Below, piece after piece: positions 18,013 to 27,507 of a stretch of DNA of 64,000 bases; position 1 is the first letter of the stretch, and each line of letters begins with the position of its first letter. The stretch comes from Planctomycetaceae bacterium (GTDB lineage Bacteria > Planctomycetota > Planctomycetia > Pirellulales > Pirellulaceae): positions 1-64,000 of the forward strand of contig JAHEBQ010000029.1 in NCBI GenBank assembly GCA_024642205.1. The letters are read 5' to 3'. Under the pieces are notes generated by a model. It saw nothing but the letters and a program-made list of their open reading frames with translations, was not told the origin of the DNA and did no database searches. The position numbers and the translations under genes are program-made.

Positions 18013-19119
18013 TTATTGTGGCTGTTTCACGGGATCTTCCATCGCCTGGTAGAGCCTGGACAATTTCAGGAGGATCGGTTCGATCGCCTGGTAGTAACCA
18101 TCTTCTGTCATGGTCGATTTCTGCAATCGAAACCTCTCGAGTTGTTGCTCAAGGTTGTCCCGACTGTCACGTTGTTCCACCGAAAGTTTTGCTTCCGAGC
18201 CCCGGCGAACGAGAAAAATCTGGTTGGCAGCGAATCCGTCGGGTTCACCATTTTTGGATTTGCGCACCACGCGGATTCCCTGGAACCAATCGGCAGGAGT
18301 ACCTAACCCGTCACCGTTGTCGTCGATCATGGCAAGTTCGGTCGCCAGCCGAGCTTCCCGAAGGTAAAACTCCTGCGTTTGGGACGAAGCTGAAATGAAG
18401 GCTTCGAGTAGAGACGTTTGCTGGTCTTTGTCAAGGTCGAAAGCAGAATCGTCGATCGCCGTCGAAAGATATCCTCCAAAGCGCGCAAAGTTATGCTGCG
18501 CCTCGGATTTGGTTGCCGTCAACACGATTCGGTTCGGATGCTTCAATTTGTGGATGAACCTGCCGCTGGCAGAAGCGCAGTTAATGACCACCACGCGACA
18601 GGGCAGGGGATCCAGCCACTGGCTCAACTCCGCCGCAGCGACGTCCGGGCCACGCAAGTTGAATTTCGAGGAGATTCGGTCGTCGGTACCGTGGCCAATC
18701 AGGACAATCCAGAGTTCGCCTACACTTTCAGGCGTCGACGCGATTTCGGCTTTCAGCCGTTCGGCATCGGTCTGATCGGATTCGGTCTGATCGAATTCGG
18801 TCAAGCCAATCCGAACCAACGTTGGTGGGGAGTCGCCGCCTGACTCAATCGCCGCTTGCCAGTTGTCGGCCCACGCTTCGAATTGTGTTCCGTATTCCTC
18901 GGCGCCTGGGGCACCCACGACCACGATTATTTTTTGCTGTTGAGCCAGGCTGAATCCAGGGAACGAAAGGGAAACCAACAAAGACAACAGGACGCCAGGT
19001 TTCAGCAATGTACGGAGGCATTCGCTGGTTATGCAATCGAGCGTACGGCGGTCGAGCGAACGACGACCAGAACGACCCACCGGTTTGCGATTCGGATTGA
19101 TATTGCAACAGGTCGTCAT
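18013..19119 (-). CDS. Secreted legumain/caspase-like (clan CD) putative cysteine peptidase
   Basis: This 368-residue protein has a long-n-region signal peptide ending in VLLSLLVSLSFPGFSLAQ (about residues 43-60). The catalytic-domain pattern follows: a beta strand ending in LWIVLIGHGTDD (His143-Gly), then RVVVINCASASGRF (Cys181). The His-Gly ... Cys-x-Ser-x-x-Gly spacing, and the next strand RIVLTATKSEAQHNFARFGG, match the legumain (C13) layout. This supports a clan CD peptidase, but specificity is unknown. The ATG chosen overlaps the previous gene's stop by 4 nt (ATGA); a start 30 nt upstream is less likely. It is the last gene of the MoxR/VWA block, so its substrate may be a partner protein of that complex. 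Confidence 0.78.
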   Translation of the reverse strand: MTTCCNINPNRKPVGRSGRRSLDRRTLDCITSECLRTLLKPGVLLSLLVSLSFPGFSLAQQQKIIVVVGAPGAEEYGTQFEAWADNWQAAIESGGDSPPTLVRIGLTEFDQTESDQTDAERLKAEIASTPESVGELWIVLIGHGTDDRISSKFNLRGPDVAAAELSQWLDPLPCRVVVINCASASGRFIHKLKHPNRIVLTATKSEAQHNFARFGGYLSTAIDDSAFDLDKDQQTSLLEAFISASSQTQEFYLREARLATELAMIDDNGDGLGTPADWFQGIRVVRKSKNGEPDGFAANQIFLVRRGSEAKLSVEQRDSRDNLEQQLERFRLQKSTMTEDGYYQAIEPILLKLSRLYQAMEDPVKQPQ

Positions 19120-21479
19120 GGCAGCCCTTTCCAGCGACGCAGTCCCCATTCACCGACAAGCAATCCGATCGCGATCCCGAAAATGGTCCAACGATGCCAC
19201 CAAGGGAGGGAACTTGTTTCGGTCACCGGGACGTCACGATGTTCGAGAGCGGAGACGAACCGGTCCAACTGATCGAGCTCGACCACTTCTCCACCACTTC
19301 GTCGAGCAAGGGTTTCGAGGAATTCTCGATTCGGTTCAAGCGATTGAAACTCTTCACTGTCAGGCTCAGAAACCCAGCCTGCTTCACGCTGTTCGATCTC
19401 GCTCCCATCGGCTCCCGTCGCCTGGACAACGGCCCGGTAAGCACCCGGTTGACTCGATACGAAATGGGCCACATAGAGTCCCGGTTCTGAGTCAGACGGA
19501 TCGCCGGATAAATCGATCGACTTACCATCCGGTGTCTGGACTTCAATCGCGATTGTGGCATTGTCGAATGGTTTATAGGATTCGTCGCGAACGCGGACGT
19601 TAATGGTTGACGTTCGGTTCGCATCGTTGAGTCGCTGGATATCAACTTCCACCCGGCGGGGAACGTCGGCGACCGACCAGCGAAGCATTTGACGCCAGGC
19701 TTTCAACAGATCTTCGTTGTCTTCGTCGCTTTTAAGTTGCCAGCGCCAGAAATCGCCGATCATCAAGGCTCCGGTGCGGCCTTTTCCGTAGGGCTGAACG
19801 ATCAGAGCCGGGTGTTCCTTTTCATCGGCGGAAGTCACGGTCGCCAATACGGTCGCACCTGGCTTGATCGAGTTGGAGACGTTGAGCGTCTTGAAATCCG
19901 GCATCGAGACCAGCCGCCGTTGTTCTTTTTCTTCGGTGGACTCTATTCTGACCCAGGGTTGCAACCAGCCTTCTCGCGTCAAACTCAGGTGGTACTGGGC
20001 GCTGGCGGTGGGCACGGCTCGATCGAGATAGACCGGAAGCATTTCGCCGATCTGGGTTTTATTGTATTGACCACTCCCAAATGACTCCTGTCCGCCCAAC
20101 ATCAGCAGACCGCCACCTCGCAAACTGACGAATTGCTGAATCAGCGATTTCTGGTCCTCCGTAAAAAACGTCGCCTCCAGATCATCCAGTACAATTGCGT
20201 CGTACTCGAACAACGTCTCAGCATCCTTGGGGAATCCGCCACGCAATTCGTCCTTGTCATCCGTTCCAAGCCTGAGGAAGACCGGCTCGTCATGTTGCTC
20301 GGTCGTATCGTCATCCTGTGATTCAAAACCACGAAACAACGAGTTGGATTTTTGTCCTTCCCGGCCACGGAAAGTGAACTTGGCTTCTCGTTTGGCGATG
20401 CGGACCAGCGCAATCAGATCCAGCTCTTCGTCTTCCTGCAGCGAACGCCGCAGAAATTTAAGCTCCCAGTTCGGCCGCCCGGTAACATACAAAATCCGAA
20501 ATGGGCCGCGGCCGCGATCGACCACCGCAATTCGCTCGTTGTTGACGATCGTCGCTTCCACGGAGGACTCTGCCGTTGCATTGCTCGTATCTTCACCGTC
20601 AGCAAACGCTTTCACCCGATAAACATTGACGCCCCGTTTTTCGGGTCGGGTTTGAAACCTGACCGCAAACGGCCGACCATCTTCAACCTGTTTGACTTCT
20701 TTCTGCTCAATTTGTTTGTTTTCTTCATCCAGCAGCTGAACGGTAACCCGTTTACCCTGGTAACCGTGCGCCATTAACTCCGCGGTTATCGTAACCGGAG
20801 CTGACTCGAAATTCGTTTGCGTGCTGGTCAAGCGCGTGATACCGAGGTCCTTTGCCGGACGTACTTTCCCGACGACGACCGGAAAAATCGGTGGCAAGCT
20901 CTCCCAATCCAGCGCATCCAATTCCGCCGGGCTGGTGCTCGTTGCATTGCCATCGGTCAAGATCACGATCCCGGCCGAAGGTCTCCCTGCAAACCGAGTC
21001 GAAACCAGTTCGACATTCGAAAGCACATCGCTCCCCTGTTGATCTGCGGCATAGGCGGCAAAATTCGAGACGGGACGCAGGCGGCGGTCGAATTGATAAC
21101 GCCGGACGTCAAAATCTTCGGCCAACTGGTCAAGCCAACTGGAATCCTCGGTGAGTTTCTGTTTGAGTTGGGTCTCGCGCGCCTGGGTTTGGCCCCGGTC
21201 CTTGATTTGCAGACTTTGACTATCGTCGGCCATAACGACCATCAAGTTCGCCCCTTTTTCGGGTCGACTATAACGAACCATGGGCTCAAGCAAACAGATC
21301 GCCAACAGCAAGAACGCGGCGAGCTTCATACCAATCATCAATGATTTCAATCCGCCCGACGTCTGCGCCCACGTGTAGGTCCAAATCACTACCGCCAACG
21401 CGACGAGCATCATCACGCTGATCGGCAAAAGCCAATTCGTGGCTCCCCAAGCATTCGGAACCAATTCAGAAAACGTCAT
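19116..21479 (-). CDS. VWA-domain membrane protein with GATase-like region
   Basis: This 787-residue protein has two N-terminal membrane helices (about 16-37 and 50-67). A VWA-like domain begins NLMVVMADDSQSLQ with an intact MIDAS DxSxS (Asp85, Ser87, Ser89). A long Ig/beta-sandwich stretch follows. A class I amidotransferase-like Rossmann region (about residues 320-480) contains RILYVTGRPNWELKFLRRSL and GGGLLMLGGQESFGSGQYNK. A C-terminal helix is WWHRWTIFGIAIGLLVGEWG. The amidotransferase-like region lacks the nucleophile Cys in a GxCxG context, so it is probably non-catalytic. The periplasmic bulk and membrane anchors at both ends suggest a structural envelope component. It overlaps the genes on both sides by 4 nt. 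Confidence 0.82.
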   Translation of the reverse strand: MTFSELVPNAWGATNWLLPISVMMLVALAVVIWTYTWAQTSGGLKSLMIGMKLAAFLLLAICLLEPMVRYSRPEKGANLMVVMADDSQSLQIKDRGQTQARETQLKQKLTEDSSWLDQLAEDFDVRRYQFDRRLRPVSNFAAYAADQQGSDVLSNVELVSTRFAGRPSAGIVILTDGNATSTSPAELDALDWESLPPIFPVVVGKVRPAKDLGITRLTSTQTNFESAPVTITAELMAHGYQGKRVTVQLLDEENKQIEQKEVKQVEDGRPFAVRFQTRPEKRGVNVYRVKAFADGEDTSNATAESSVEATIVNNERIAVVDRGRGPFRILYVTGRPNWELKFLRRSLQEDEELDLIALVRIAKREAKFTFRGREGQKSNSLFRGFESQDDDTTEQHDEPVFLRLGTDDKDELRGGFPKDAETLFEYDAIVLDDLEATFFTEDQKSLIQQFVSLRGGGLLMLGGQESFGSGQYNKTQIGEMLPVYLDRAVPTASAQYHLSLTREGWLQPWVRIESTEEKEQRRLVSMPDFKTLNVSNSIKPGATVLATVTSADEKEHPALIVQPYGKGRTGALMIGDFWRWQLKSDEDNEDLLKAWRQMLRWSVADVPRRVEVDIQRLNDANRTSTINVRVRDESYKPFDNATIAIEVQTPDGKSIDLSGDPSDSEPGLYVAHFVSSQPGAYRAVVQATGADGSEIEQREAGWVSEPDSEEFQSLEPNREFLETLARRSGGEVVELDQLDRFVSALEHRDVPVTETSSLPWWHRWTIFGIAIGLLVGEWGLRRWKGLP

Positions 21480-24400
21480 TGGCCACTCCCGAGGCGTTCA
21501 TAATATCGTCGGACCGCGTCCTGATATTCAACAGGAACCGGATCACGGTCCAATGGAACCAATGCCTCTTTCGAACCTCGGCGCATGATCTCCTCAGCAA
21601 CCCGATCCTGCAGTTCCGCCAGCGGTTTGGCGACTTTCATCTTGATCAGGTCCCAGTTGGGTTCTGCTGAGTGACGCTTCAGATCTTTGCGAATGTCGCG
21701 AGCCTGTTCACGAATCCGCGAAGCTTCAGCCCGCAAATCCGGGTCGGCAACCATTTCTTCAACATCACGAAGCCGGTCAGACCAGTCCCGGAAATCATCT
21801 CCAGTAAGCGGTCTCAGCATCGGTCGGTTGCCCCCCGCGGAATCACGCATGTTCGGTGCGCCGCCCCGGTTATCATTTTCGCTGGCTCCCAGGTTCCGCA
21901 TCTGCTGGCGCATTTGTTCGGCGATATCCCGATCCGCCGGGGGACCGCCTCGCTGGCTGTCTTGTGAACTCTGCGGTTTGCCACTTTGTCCGCCAGGCTG
22001 CTGGCCGTCCTGGGGTTGGCCGTCCGGTGAGGCGGCCTGGCCCGGTTTGTCCCGTCCCGATTGACTCCTGTCCTGTCCGGGTTGCTGGCCCTGACCTGAT
22101 TTGCTCTTGTCCGGTTCAGGTGGTTGTCCGTCGTTCGGCTGACGGGTTTGTTCCGGTTGTCCTGCGCCCGTTGTTTGCTCCGCTGACTGCTCCTCCTGCG
22201 GCCGGGAGCGATTTTGATCGGTCGGCTGTCCGTTCCGGTCCTGTTGTTCGGTTCCCGATTCGCGTTCCGATGCAGACTCAGATTCCGGGCTCCGCCCTTG
22301 ACCTGAGGGACCGTGTTGTTTGATTTCGTTTTGCAGGTCACGATTCAAATCGCGCAACGTATCCTGGGCGGCTTTCAGGGCATCGGTTTCGTCTCCCAGC
22401 ACGCTTTCAGCAGCCTTTTCAATCCCTTCACGCATTTCCTCAATGCCTTCCCGGGCCCGTTGTTCTTCGACCCGGGCATCATCCACCCAGCCGCGCCCGA
22501 GCGAGCGGCGGGCGGATTCCAACGCTTCATCGGGACGGGACACTTCGGAATCTCGATACGTGTCATACAGTTCTTCAGCCAAAAGTGGTTCAAACGGTTC
22601 GGCTTCTTCGATCGTTTTTCGCATTTGTTCGCGGAGCTGTTGGACCGATTGCTTCTGTTCGGCCAGCTGTTGTTCCACTTTCGGTTTTTCTTCCTCGGTA
22701 TCGCGGAGCGTCGGCGTTTTTTCCTGGTCTTCGGTTTTCGGTTGATCTGCAAGTTGCTGGGCGATGTCCTCCTGTTTTTTCTCCAAGTCTTGAGCCTGAT
22801 TCCGCAGCTCACGTATCTGTTCGGTGAATTGACCCGAAGTACGTTTCTGGAATTCGTCCCGTAATTCCTCCAGGTCTCGCTGGGCCCGGGTGCCCTCGGC
22901 CGCGGCACGCGATGCTTCGTTTTTTTCGAGTGCTTCCGCAGCACGCTGCAGGTTCTCTCGGGTCTCTTCCAGTTTCTCGGCGTCCTCGGCCATCCGCTGT
23001 TGGTTCTCTTCGGCTTTCATGCGGTCAAGCAGTTCCTCGGTATCGCGAAGCATTTGTTCCTGTTGTTCACGCAGCGATTTCAGTCGCCGCTCAATTTCTG
23101 CTTTGTCTTCCTCCGTCTTGGCTTCTTCGAGGGCCGACTGCAGCTCCTTCACACGCTCGTTGAGGTCATCCTGCCGCCTGGCCAATTCGCGCAGTCGGCT
23201 GAGTACCTGGCGGTCTTCCTGTTGCTGTTGGCTTTGTTGAGTTTGCTCTTGAGCGGTTTTCTCGTTTTCATACCGGTTTTCGTCGTCTTTCAGATTCAGC
23301 TGGTCAAGTTGCTGTTGAGACCGATTGTTCTGTTGCTGAGCTTGGCCAGGTTGTTGCTGTTGCTGTTGACGCACGACTTCATGCTCACGTGCCCGTAGCT
23401 TGAGTAGTCCCTGGTAGGCTGCTTGCTCACTCGACAATGCCGGCTTGAGCGCTCCGAGGTCGGCATCGTGATTCGCCTGCGTCAAATTAAGCACGGCCTC
23501 ATTCATAAACGTCCGGACCGGATCGATAAAAGACAAGGATTTGGGGTCTTCCAGTTTCTTCGCCAATTCCGCAAGTGCAGCAATTGCGGCCGTTTGCGAC
23601 TCGGCCAGCAATTCGGAATCGGAACCAAACCGATCGGTCAATTTCCCAACCCGTTCGCGGCGGATGATTTTCCATGTTCCGTTGATGATCTCCTTTTGAA
23701 GCTCAGCCAGTTTCTGCGCCTGCTGGGCATTCTCACCGCCCTGCTGTTGCTGTTGTTGCTGCTGTGATTGGCCTGCCGGCGGTGCCTGCCCCTGCCGAAA
23801 AATTTCGTCAAAGTGGCGGACTTCCGCAAAGAACATATCGCTGGAAACGCGGCGAATCTCGCCATCGGGCCCGAGGTCTTCGGCCCAGAAGTAATACGAG
23901 ACCAGGTCATCGGGCTGGGCTTTCAGCGTTTCAAGATCGAGCAGGTGGTCAACCTGTTTGCGTTGCTTTCCAGCCGGTTTCTGTTCCAGCGTCAATTCAT
24001 GGTCCTCGCGACCGGGGATCCCGAAATTGACACCGAATGCCTTCAAACCAAAATCGTCCCAGGCACTGGCGCTCAGTTTCACCTCTTCGATGGGCGAGGC
24101 ATCCACATCGCGCCCCGGGGCCAGCAGCTTCAAATCGGGAGGTCGGTTCTCGAGGACGTTCAATACAAACTTCGGGGGCGTTCGATTATCCCGATGGTCG
24201 GCATCGGTCAACTCAAGTTCATATTTCTGCGACTGAACCATCCGGATTTTGGCCGTCAGTTTTTTTGGATCGTTGGGATCGACGGCCAGGTCGATTGGCT
24301 CACCATCCTCCTGCGGGAACAAGACCGCACTGATGACAGGTTTGTTGACGAAGAAGGACAGTTCTGCCGTGGTCCCTTCAACCGCGTTTAATCGCCGAAA

Positions 24401-25297
24401 GTCCTGTACGACTTTGTTCTCGACCTCGGTATACGCCGGGTACTCCAATGTCGCATCGGCCCGCTCAAGTCTGGGAAAATCAAAGACCGTAACGTCATAG
24501 CTGTCGGTTTCGCGTTCCGCATATTCAATCCGATAGGTCAGCGGTTGACTGACCGACGAAATTCGAGCGCCAAACACCGGATCGTCGAGACTCTTGGACA
24601 TGGGTACCCTCGACTCGATTCCTTCGGCGTTGACGAAAACCAGGTTTGCTTCGGGCGGAAACGACTCGGCAAACCGGGCCAGCACCAACAGGCCCGTTCC
24701 CCGTTCAACTTCAGCATTCCCTGGTTCGACCGAGATGAAGAAGTTGGCGGCATCGACAGCCGCTTCGGCAAACGCGATCGTGGGATCAACCGGAACCGGC
24801 TTGGCGAACCAGACAAGGCAAAACATCGCGACGGCGAACGCCACAAGCCCGATCAATCCGGCCAGTGGGGCAGCGACTAAATGCCAACCAGGAATCAACG
24901 AGACCCACGAATGCTGGTAGCTGTGCGTCACCGCTTTTCGCAAAACATCCTGCTGCAGAAAACCAAGCAACTCACCCTCTTTGGGTTGCTGTTCCATCGC
25001 GGTAACCAGGCTCGCATCGAGTTCCGGATAGTGTTTCTCTATTTCCCTGGCGACCTGTTCTGCCGTTTTTGATTTGACGATCGCAAAAATGACTCCTGCA
25101 ATCGATGCCCCGATCGTCGCACCCGCCAGCCACCACCAGGCTGTCGAAGTGTCCAGGTCTCCGGTTCGGTTGAGATAAAACAGCCACCCGGCGATCAGCG
25201 CCGCCCCGATCCAGACAACTGCCAACACGATCATGGTCCGACGGAATCGGATTCGTTGAACCACGGGGTTCAGACGATGATAAAGCGTTTGATCCAT
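21476..25297 (-). CDS. Large coiled-coil membrane protein (DUF4175-like)
   Basis: The 1273-residue product begins MDQTLYHRLNPVVQRIRFRR. Longer frames upstream read through the previous gene, so the ATG overlapping its stop (TGATG) is chosen. Three membrane helices lie at about 21-41, 53-74 and 136-162. A beta-rich periplasmic region follows to about residue 540. A long Gln/Glu/Arg-rich coiled coil runs from about 590 to 970, with glutamine runs. A Gln/Pro/Ser/Gly-rich disordered tract spans about 1010-1170, and a folded C terminus ends QDAVRRYYERLGSGQ. The architecture resembles DUF4175 proteins. Such a rod could span the periplasm or tether partners. It sits between two VWA membrane genes with 1- and 4-nt overlaps. 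Confidence 0.82.
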   Translation of the reverse strand: MDQTLYHRLNPVVQRIRFRRTMIVLAVVWIGAALIAGWLFYLNRTGDLDTSTAWWWLAGATIGASIAGVIFAIVKSKTAEQVAREIEKHYPELDASLVTAMEQQPKEGELLGFLQQDVLRKAVTHSYQHSWVSLIPGWHLVAAPLAGLIGLVAFAVAMFCLVWFAKPVPVDPTIAFAEAAVDAANFFISVEPGNAEVERGTGLLVLARFAESFPPEANLVFVNAEGIESRVPMSKSLDDPVFGARISSVSQPLTYRIEYAERETDSYDVTVFDFPRLERADATLEYPAYTEVENKVVQDFRRLNAVEGTTAELSFFVNKPVISAVLFPQEDGEPIDLAVDPNDPKKLTAKIRMVQSQKYELELTDADHRDNRTPPKFVLNVLENRPPDLKLLAPGRDVDASPIEEVKLSASAWDDFGLKAFGVNFGIPGREDHELTLEQKPAGKQRKQVDHLLDLETLKAQPDDLVSYYFWAEDLGPDGEIRRVSSDMFFAEVRHFDEIFRQGQAPPAGQSQQQQQQQQGGENAQQAQKLAELQKEIINGTWKIIRRERVGKLTDRFGSDSELLAESQTAAIAALAELAKKLEDPKSLSFIDPVRTFMNEAVLNLTQANHDADLGALKPALSSEQAAYQGLLKLRAREHEVVRQQQQQQPGQAQQQNNRSQQQLDQLNLKDDENRYENEKTAQEQTQQSQQQQEDRQVLSRLRELARRQDDLNERVKELQSALEEAKTEEDKAEIERRLKSLREQQEQMLRDTEELLDRMKAEENQQRMAEDAEKLEETRENLQRAAEALEKNEASRAAAEGTRAQRDLEELRDEFQKRTSGQFTEQIRELRNQAQDLEKKQEDIAQQLADQPKTEDQEKTPTLRDTEEEKPKVEQQLAEQKQSVQQLREQMRKTIEEAEPFEPLLAEELYDTYRDSEVSRPDEALESARRSLGRGWVDDARVEEQRAREGIEEMREGIEKAAESVLGDETDALKAAQDTLRDLNRDLQNEIKQHGPSGQGRSPESESASERESGTEQQDRNGQPTDQNRSRPQEEQSAEQTTGAGQPEQTRQPNDGQPPEPDKSKSGQGQQPGQDRSQSGRDKPGQAASPDGQPQDGQQPGGQSGKPQSSQDSQRGGPPADRDIAEQMRQQMRNLGASENDNRGGAPNMRDSAGGNRPMLRPLTGDDFRDWSDRLRDVEEMVADPDLRAEASRIREQARDIRKDLKRHSAEPNWDLIKMKVAKPLAELQDRVAEEIMRRGSKEALVPLDRDPVPVEYQDAVRRYYERLGSGQ

Positions 25298-27507
25298 CAG
25301 GTCATTTCTCCAGTTGGTCCACGCGACGGGAAGGCAGATTCCTGAGCATTCAGTTTTAGTCCAGTTCGACCGGCCAGCCAGGTCTCGCCAATGAGTAACA
25401 CAATAGCGGCCACGATCAGCCATTTCCAAACTTTTTGCTGATCTTCAATATCGCGGTCACGCATCTCACGCATTTGCGCCAGTTCGCTGGCCGCGGTTAC
25501 CTGCTCGCCGACTTTGACACCAAACATTTCAAGCTGGGAAACGGGAATTGCACCCGATTCACTTTCGGCGCGGTCGACATTGACGGCAAACAGAATTTCG
25601 GCGGAAGTGCTGGCAAGCGTCGCGGATTCCGATTGGCCCCCCCTCCCGAGTGACTCATTTGCGGACTTGGCCTCGGATACCAGGCGGTAGATTCCGGGCT
25701 GATCCACTGCGACAAATCGAGTTTGCCCGGCGTCGATGACTTCGCGAGATCCATCGGGTTTGATCATCACCCGGCTTGAGGTTGTGTCTTCCGCTTGCGG
25801 AAACTCAATCCACTCGCCGACAGCGAGCGAACTATCCAATTCGGGAAAGTCAGCCGCAATCTCGATTAGGCCATTGATCAATGGCACAAACTTGGACGAC
25901 AGGGCCAGCTGACTTTGCCGGGGTTGCCATCCACTGGAAATCGCGAAGACTTGACCGTTGCCCTCGATCGCACGCGACCAAACGGCGGGATCGTCGTTTT
26001 CAAAACGCGCTATGACACGCGGTTCGTCATTGAGAAATTCAACGGACTGGTTTTTCCAAAAACGGATCCTGGTGAAGTCGTTGTAACGGGGGTTGGCAAA
26101 CGGCTGAAACAGCTCGTTGGAAAAATCAATTTCCGCCAGCATCAGGTAATCCTTTATCTTGGGTTGATGCTCGGGGTTCACATTCTTCAGCCGGGCCCCG
26201 GTCCAATTGGTCGTGCTTTCGACGGTTTCGCGATCGCCAAGGACGACCATCAGCGTGCCGGCCGATTTCAAATAGGCGTTGATTTCATTGCGTTGATTTT
26301 CGTCCACGGGTGAGGTCAAAATCACCAACGTCGGAGGATCGCTGCCTGGCGCCGTCATCGGTTCGCCCGCGACCCACTGGCGAACGTTGACCAGGCGGCT
26401 GGGAGTTTCAATCAGCGCCCGACGAAGATAATACTGCGGAAATTCTGGGTCGTCCGGCTCATCATTGCCCATGTAAACGACATTCAAGACCTGTTGTTTG
26501 TTGGGAACAACGTAAAACGTATTGTCAAAATCTTCGGAATCTCCGGTCATCGAGAACTGTCGAGCCATCACCGCATCGTCAAGAGATACTTTCAAAACAC
26601 GGCTGGTGCCCGGCGGCACGTAGAATGAAACGGGCGGTGAATCGGATTTTCTTACTGCGTCCGACCAACTCACCATGAACTGTTCGACACTTGATTCCTC
26701 CGAATTGGTGACACGGACGCGCAGACCGGGATCGTCGTCCTCAGGCGATGGATCCAGCAGTTGAACGGTTGCATTCGAAAAATCCGCCGGCTCGACGGTT
26801 TGGAATTTCACAAACACATGATCGGGCCACTGGTAAGACTGGAGCGCGTCGATTCTTGAGCCGACTTGCATGTCGCTGATAACAACGATTTGCAGTTTGG
26901 AAATCGCATCCTTATCGTTGACGCGTTGCGAATCCCGCCACACATCGAGGCTATCGGCGACCGAAACCAGGGCTCGGCCGAGATCGGAACGTGTCCAGGA
27001 AGGCTCAAGTGATTTTAAACCATCACGAATCAAACTGGTCCCATTGAGTTCACCGGGACGGGCACTATTGTCAAAACTCACGATCGGTTTGACAGAACTG
27101 TCAAACGTCAGCAGGGCGACATCGTCGCCTTGCTCAAGTCCTTCCAGCACCTTTTCAACTTGTTGTTTCGCCTGGTCCCAGAGTCCCGCCCTGCGCATGC
27201 TGGCACTGGTGTCCAGCAGGATCGCAACGCGGCGATTGGCCACGTCCACCTCGGAAAGCGTATCGGCTCCGCGAAAAAACGGTCGCATGAACGCCAAAGC
27301 GATCAGGCAGATCGCCGCGGCACGCAGCAGCAGCAGCAGGATATTTTCGAGGCGGCTACGGCGAGTCAGCGTCGGGGGAGTCGGCTTGAGAAACATCAGG
27401 GAACTGAACTTCGTCTGACCCTGGGGTGTTCGCCGGATCAAGTGCAGCAGGAACGGGAACGCGATCGCCAGTGCACCGAGTCCAAATAACCAGGCTAGCG
27501 CGCTCAT
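25297..27507 (-). CDS. BatA-type VWA-domain membrane protein
   Basis: This 736-residue protein opens with the BatA-type N-terminal region: a first helix WLFGLGALAIAFPFLLHLIR (5-24), then FSSLMFLKPT and a second helix near 55-77. A VWA domain follows with a complete MIDAS start, AILLDTSASM (Asp99, Ser101, Ser103), and a later TFDSS strand. A long periplasmic beta region with an amidotransferase-like fold (PPTLVILTSPVDENQRNEIN) leads to a C-terminal helix WKWLIVAAIVLLIGETWLAG. Proteins of this type occur beside MoxR ATPases and DUF58 proteins, with the VWA acting as a metal-dependent adhesion module. The ATG overlaps the DUF58 stop by 4 nt. Confidence 0.87.
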   Translation of the reverse strand: MSALAWLFGLGALAIAFPFLLHLIRRTPQGQTKFSSLMFLKPTPPTLTRRSRLENILLLLLRAAAICLIALAFMRPFFRGADTLSEVDVANRRVAILLDTSASMRRAGLWDQAKQQVEKVLEGLEQGDDVALLTFDSSVKPIVSFDNSARPGELNGTSLIRDGLKSLEPSWTRSDLGRALVSVADSLDVWRDSQRVNDKDAISKLQIVVISDMQVGSRIDALQSYQWPDHVFVKFQTVEPADFSNATVQLLDPSPEDDDPGLRVRVTNSEESSVEQFMVSWSDAVRKSDSPPVSFYVPPGTSRVLKVSLDDAVMARQFSMTGDSEDFDNTFYVVPNKQQVLNVVYMGNDEPDDPEFPQYYLRRALIETPSRLVNVRQWVAGEPMTAPGSDPPTLVILTSPVDENQRNEINAYLKSAGTLMVVLGDRETVESTTNWTGARLKNVNPEHQPKIKDYLMLAEIDFSNELFQPFANPRYNDFTRIRFWKNQSVEFLNDEPRVIARFENDDPAVWSRAIEGNGQVFAISSGWQPRQSQLALSSKFVPLINGLIEIAADFPELDSSLAVGEWIEFPQAEDTTSSRVMIKPDGSREVIDAGQTRFVAVDQPGIYRLVSEAKSANESLGRGGQSESATLASTSAEILFAVNVDRAESESGAIPVSQLEMFGVKVGEQVTAASELAQMREMRDRDIEDQQKVWKWLIVAAIVLLIGETWLAGRTGLKLNAQESAFPSRGPTGEMT

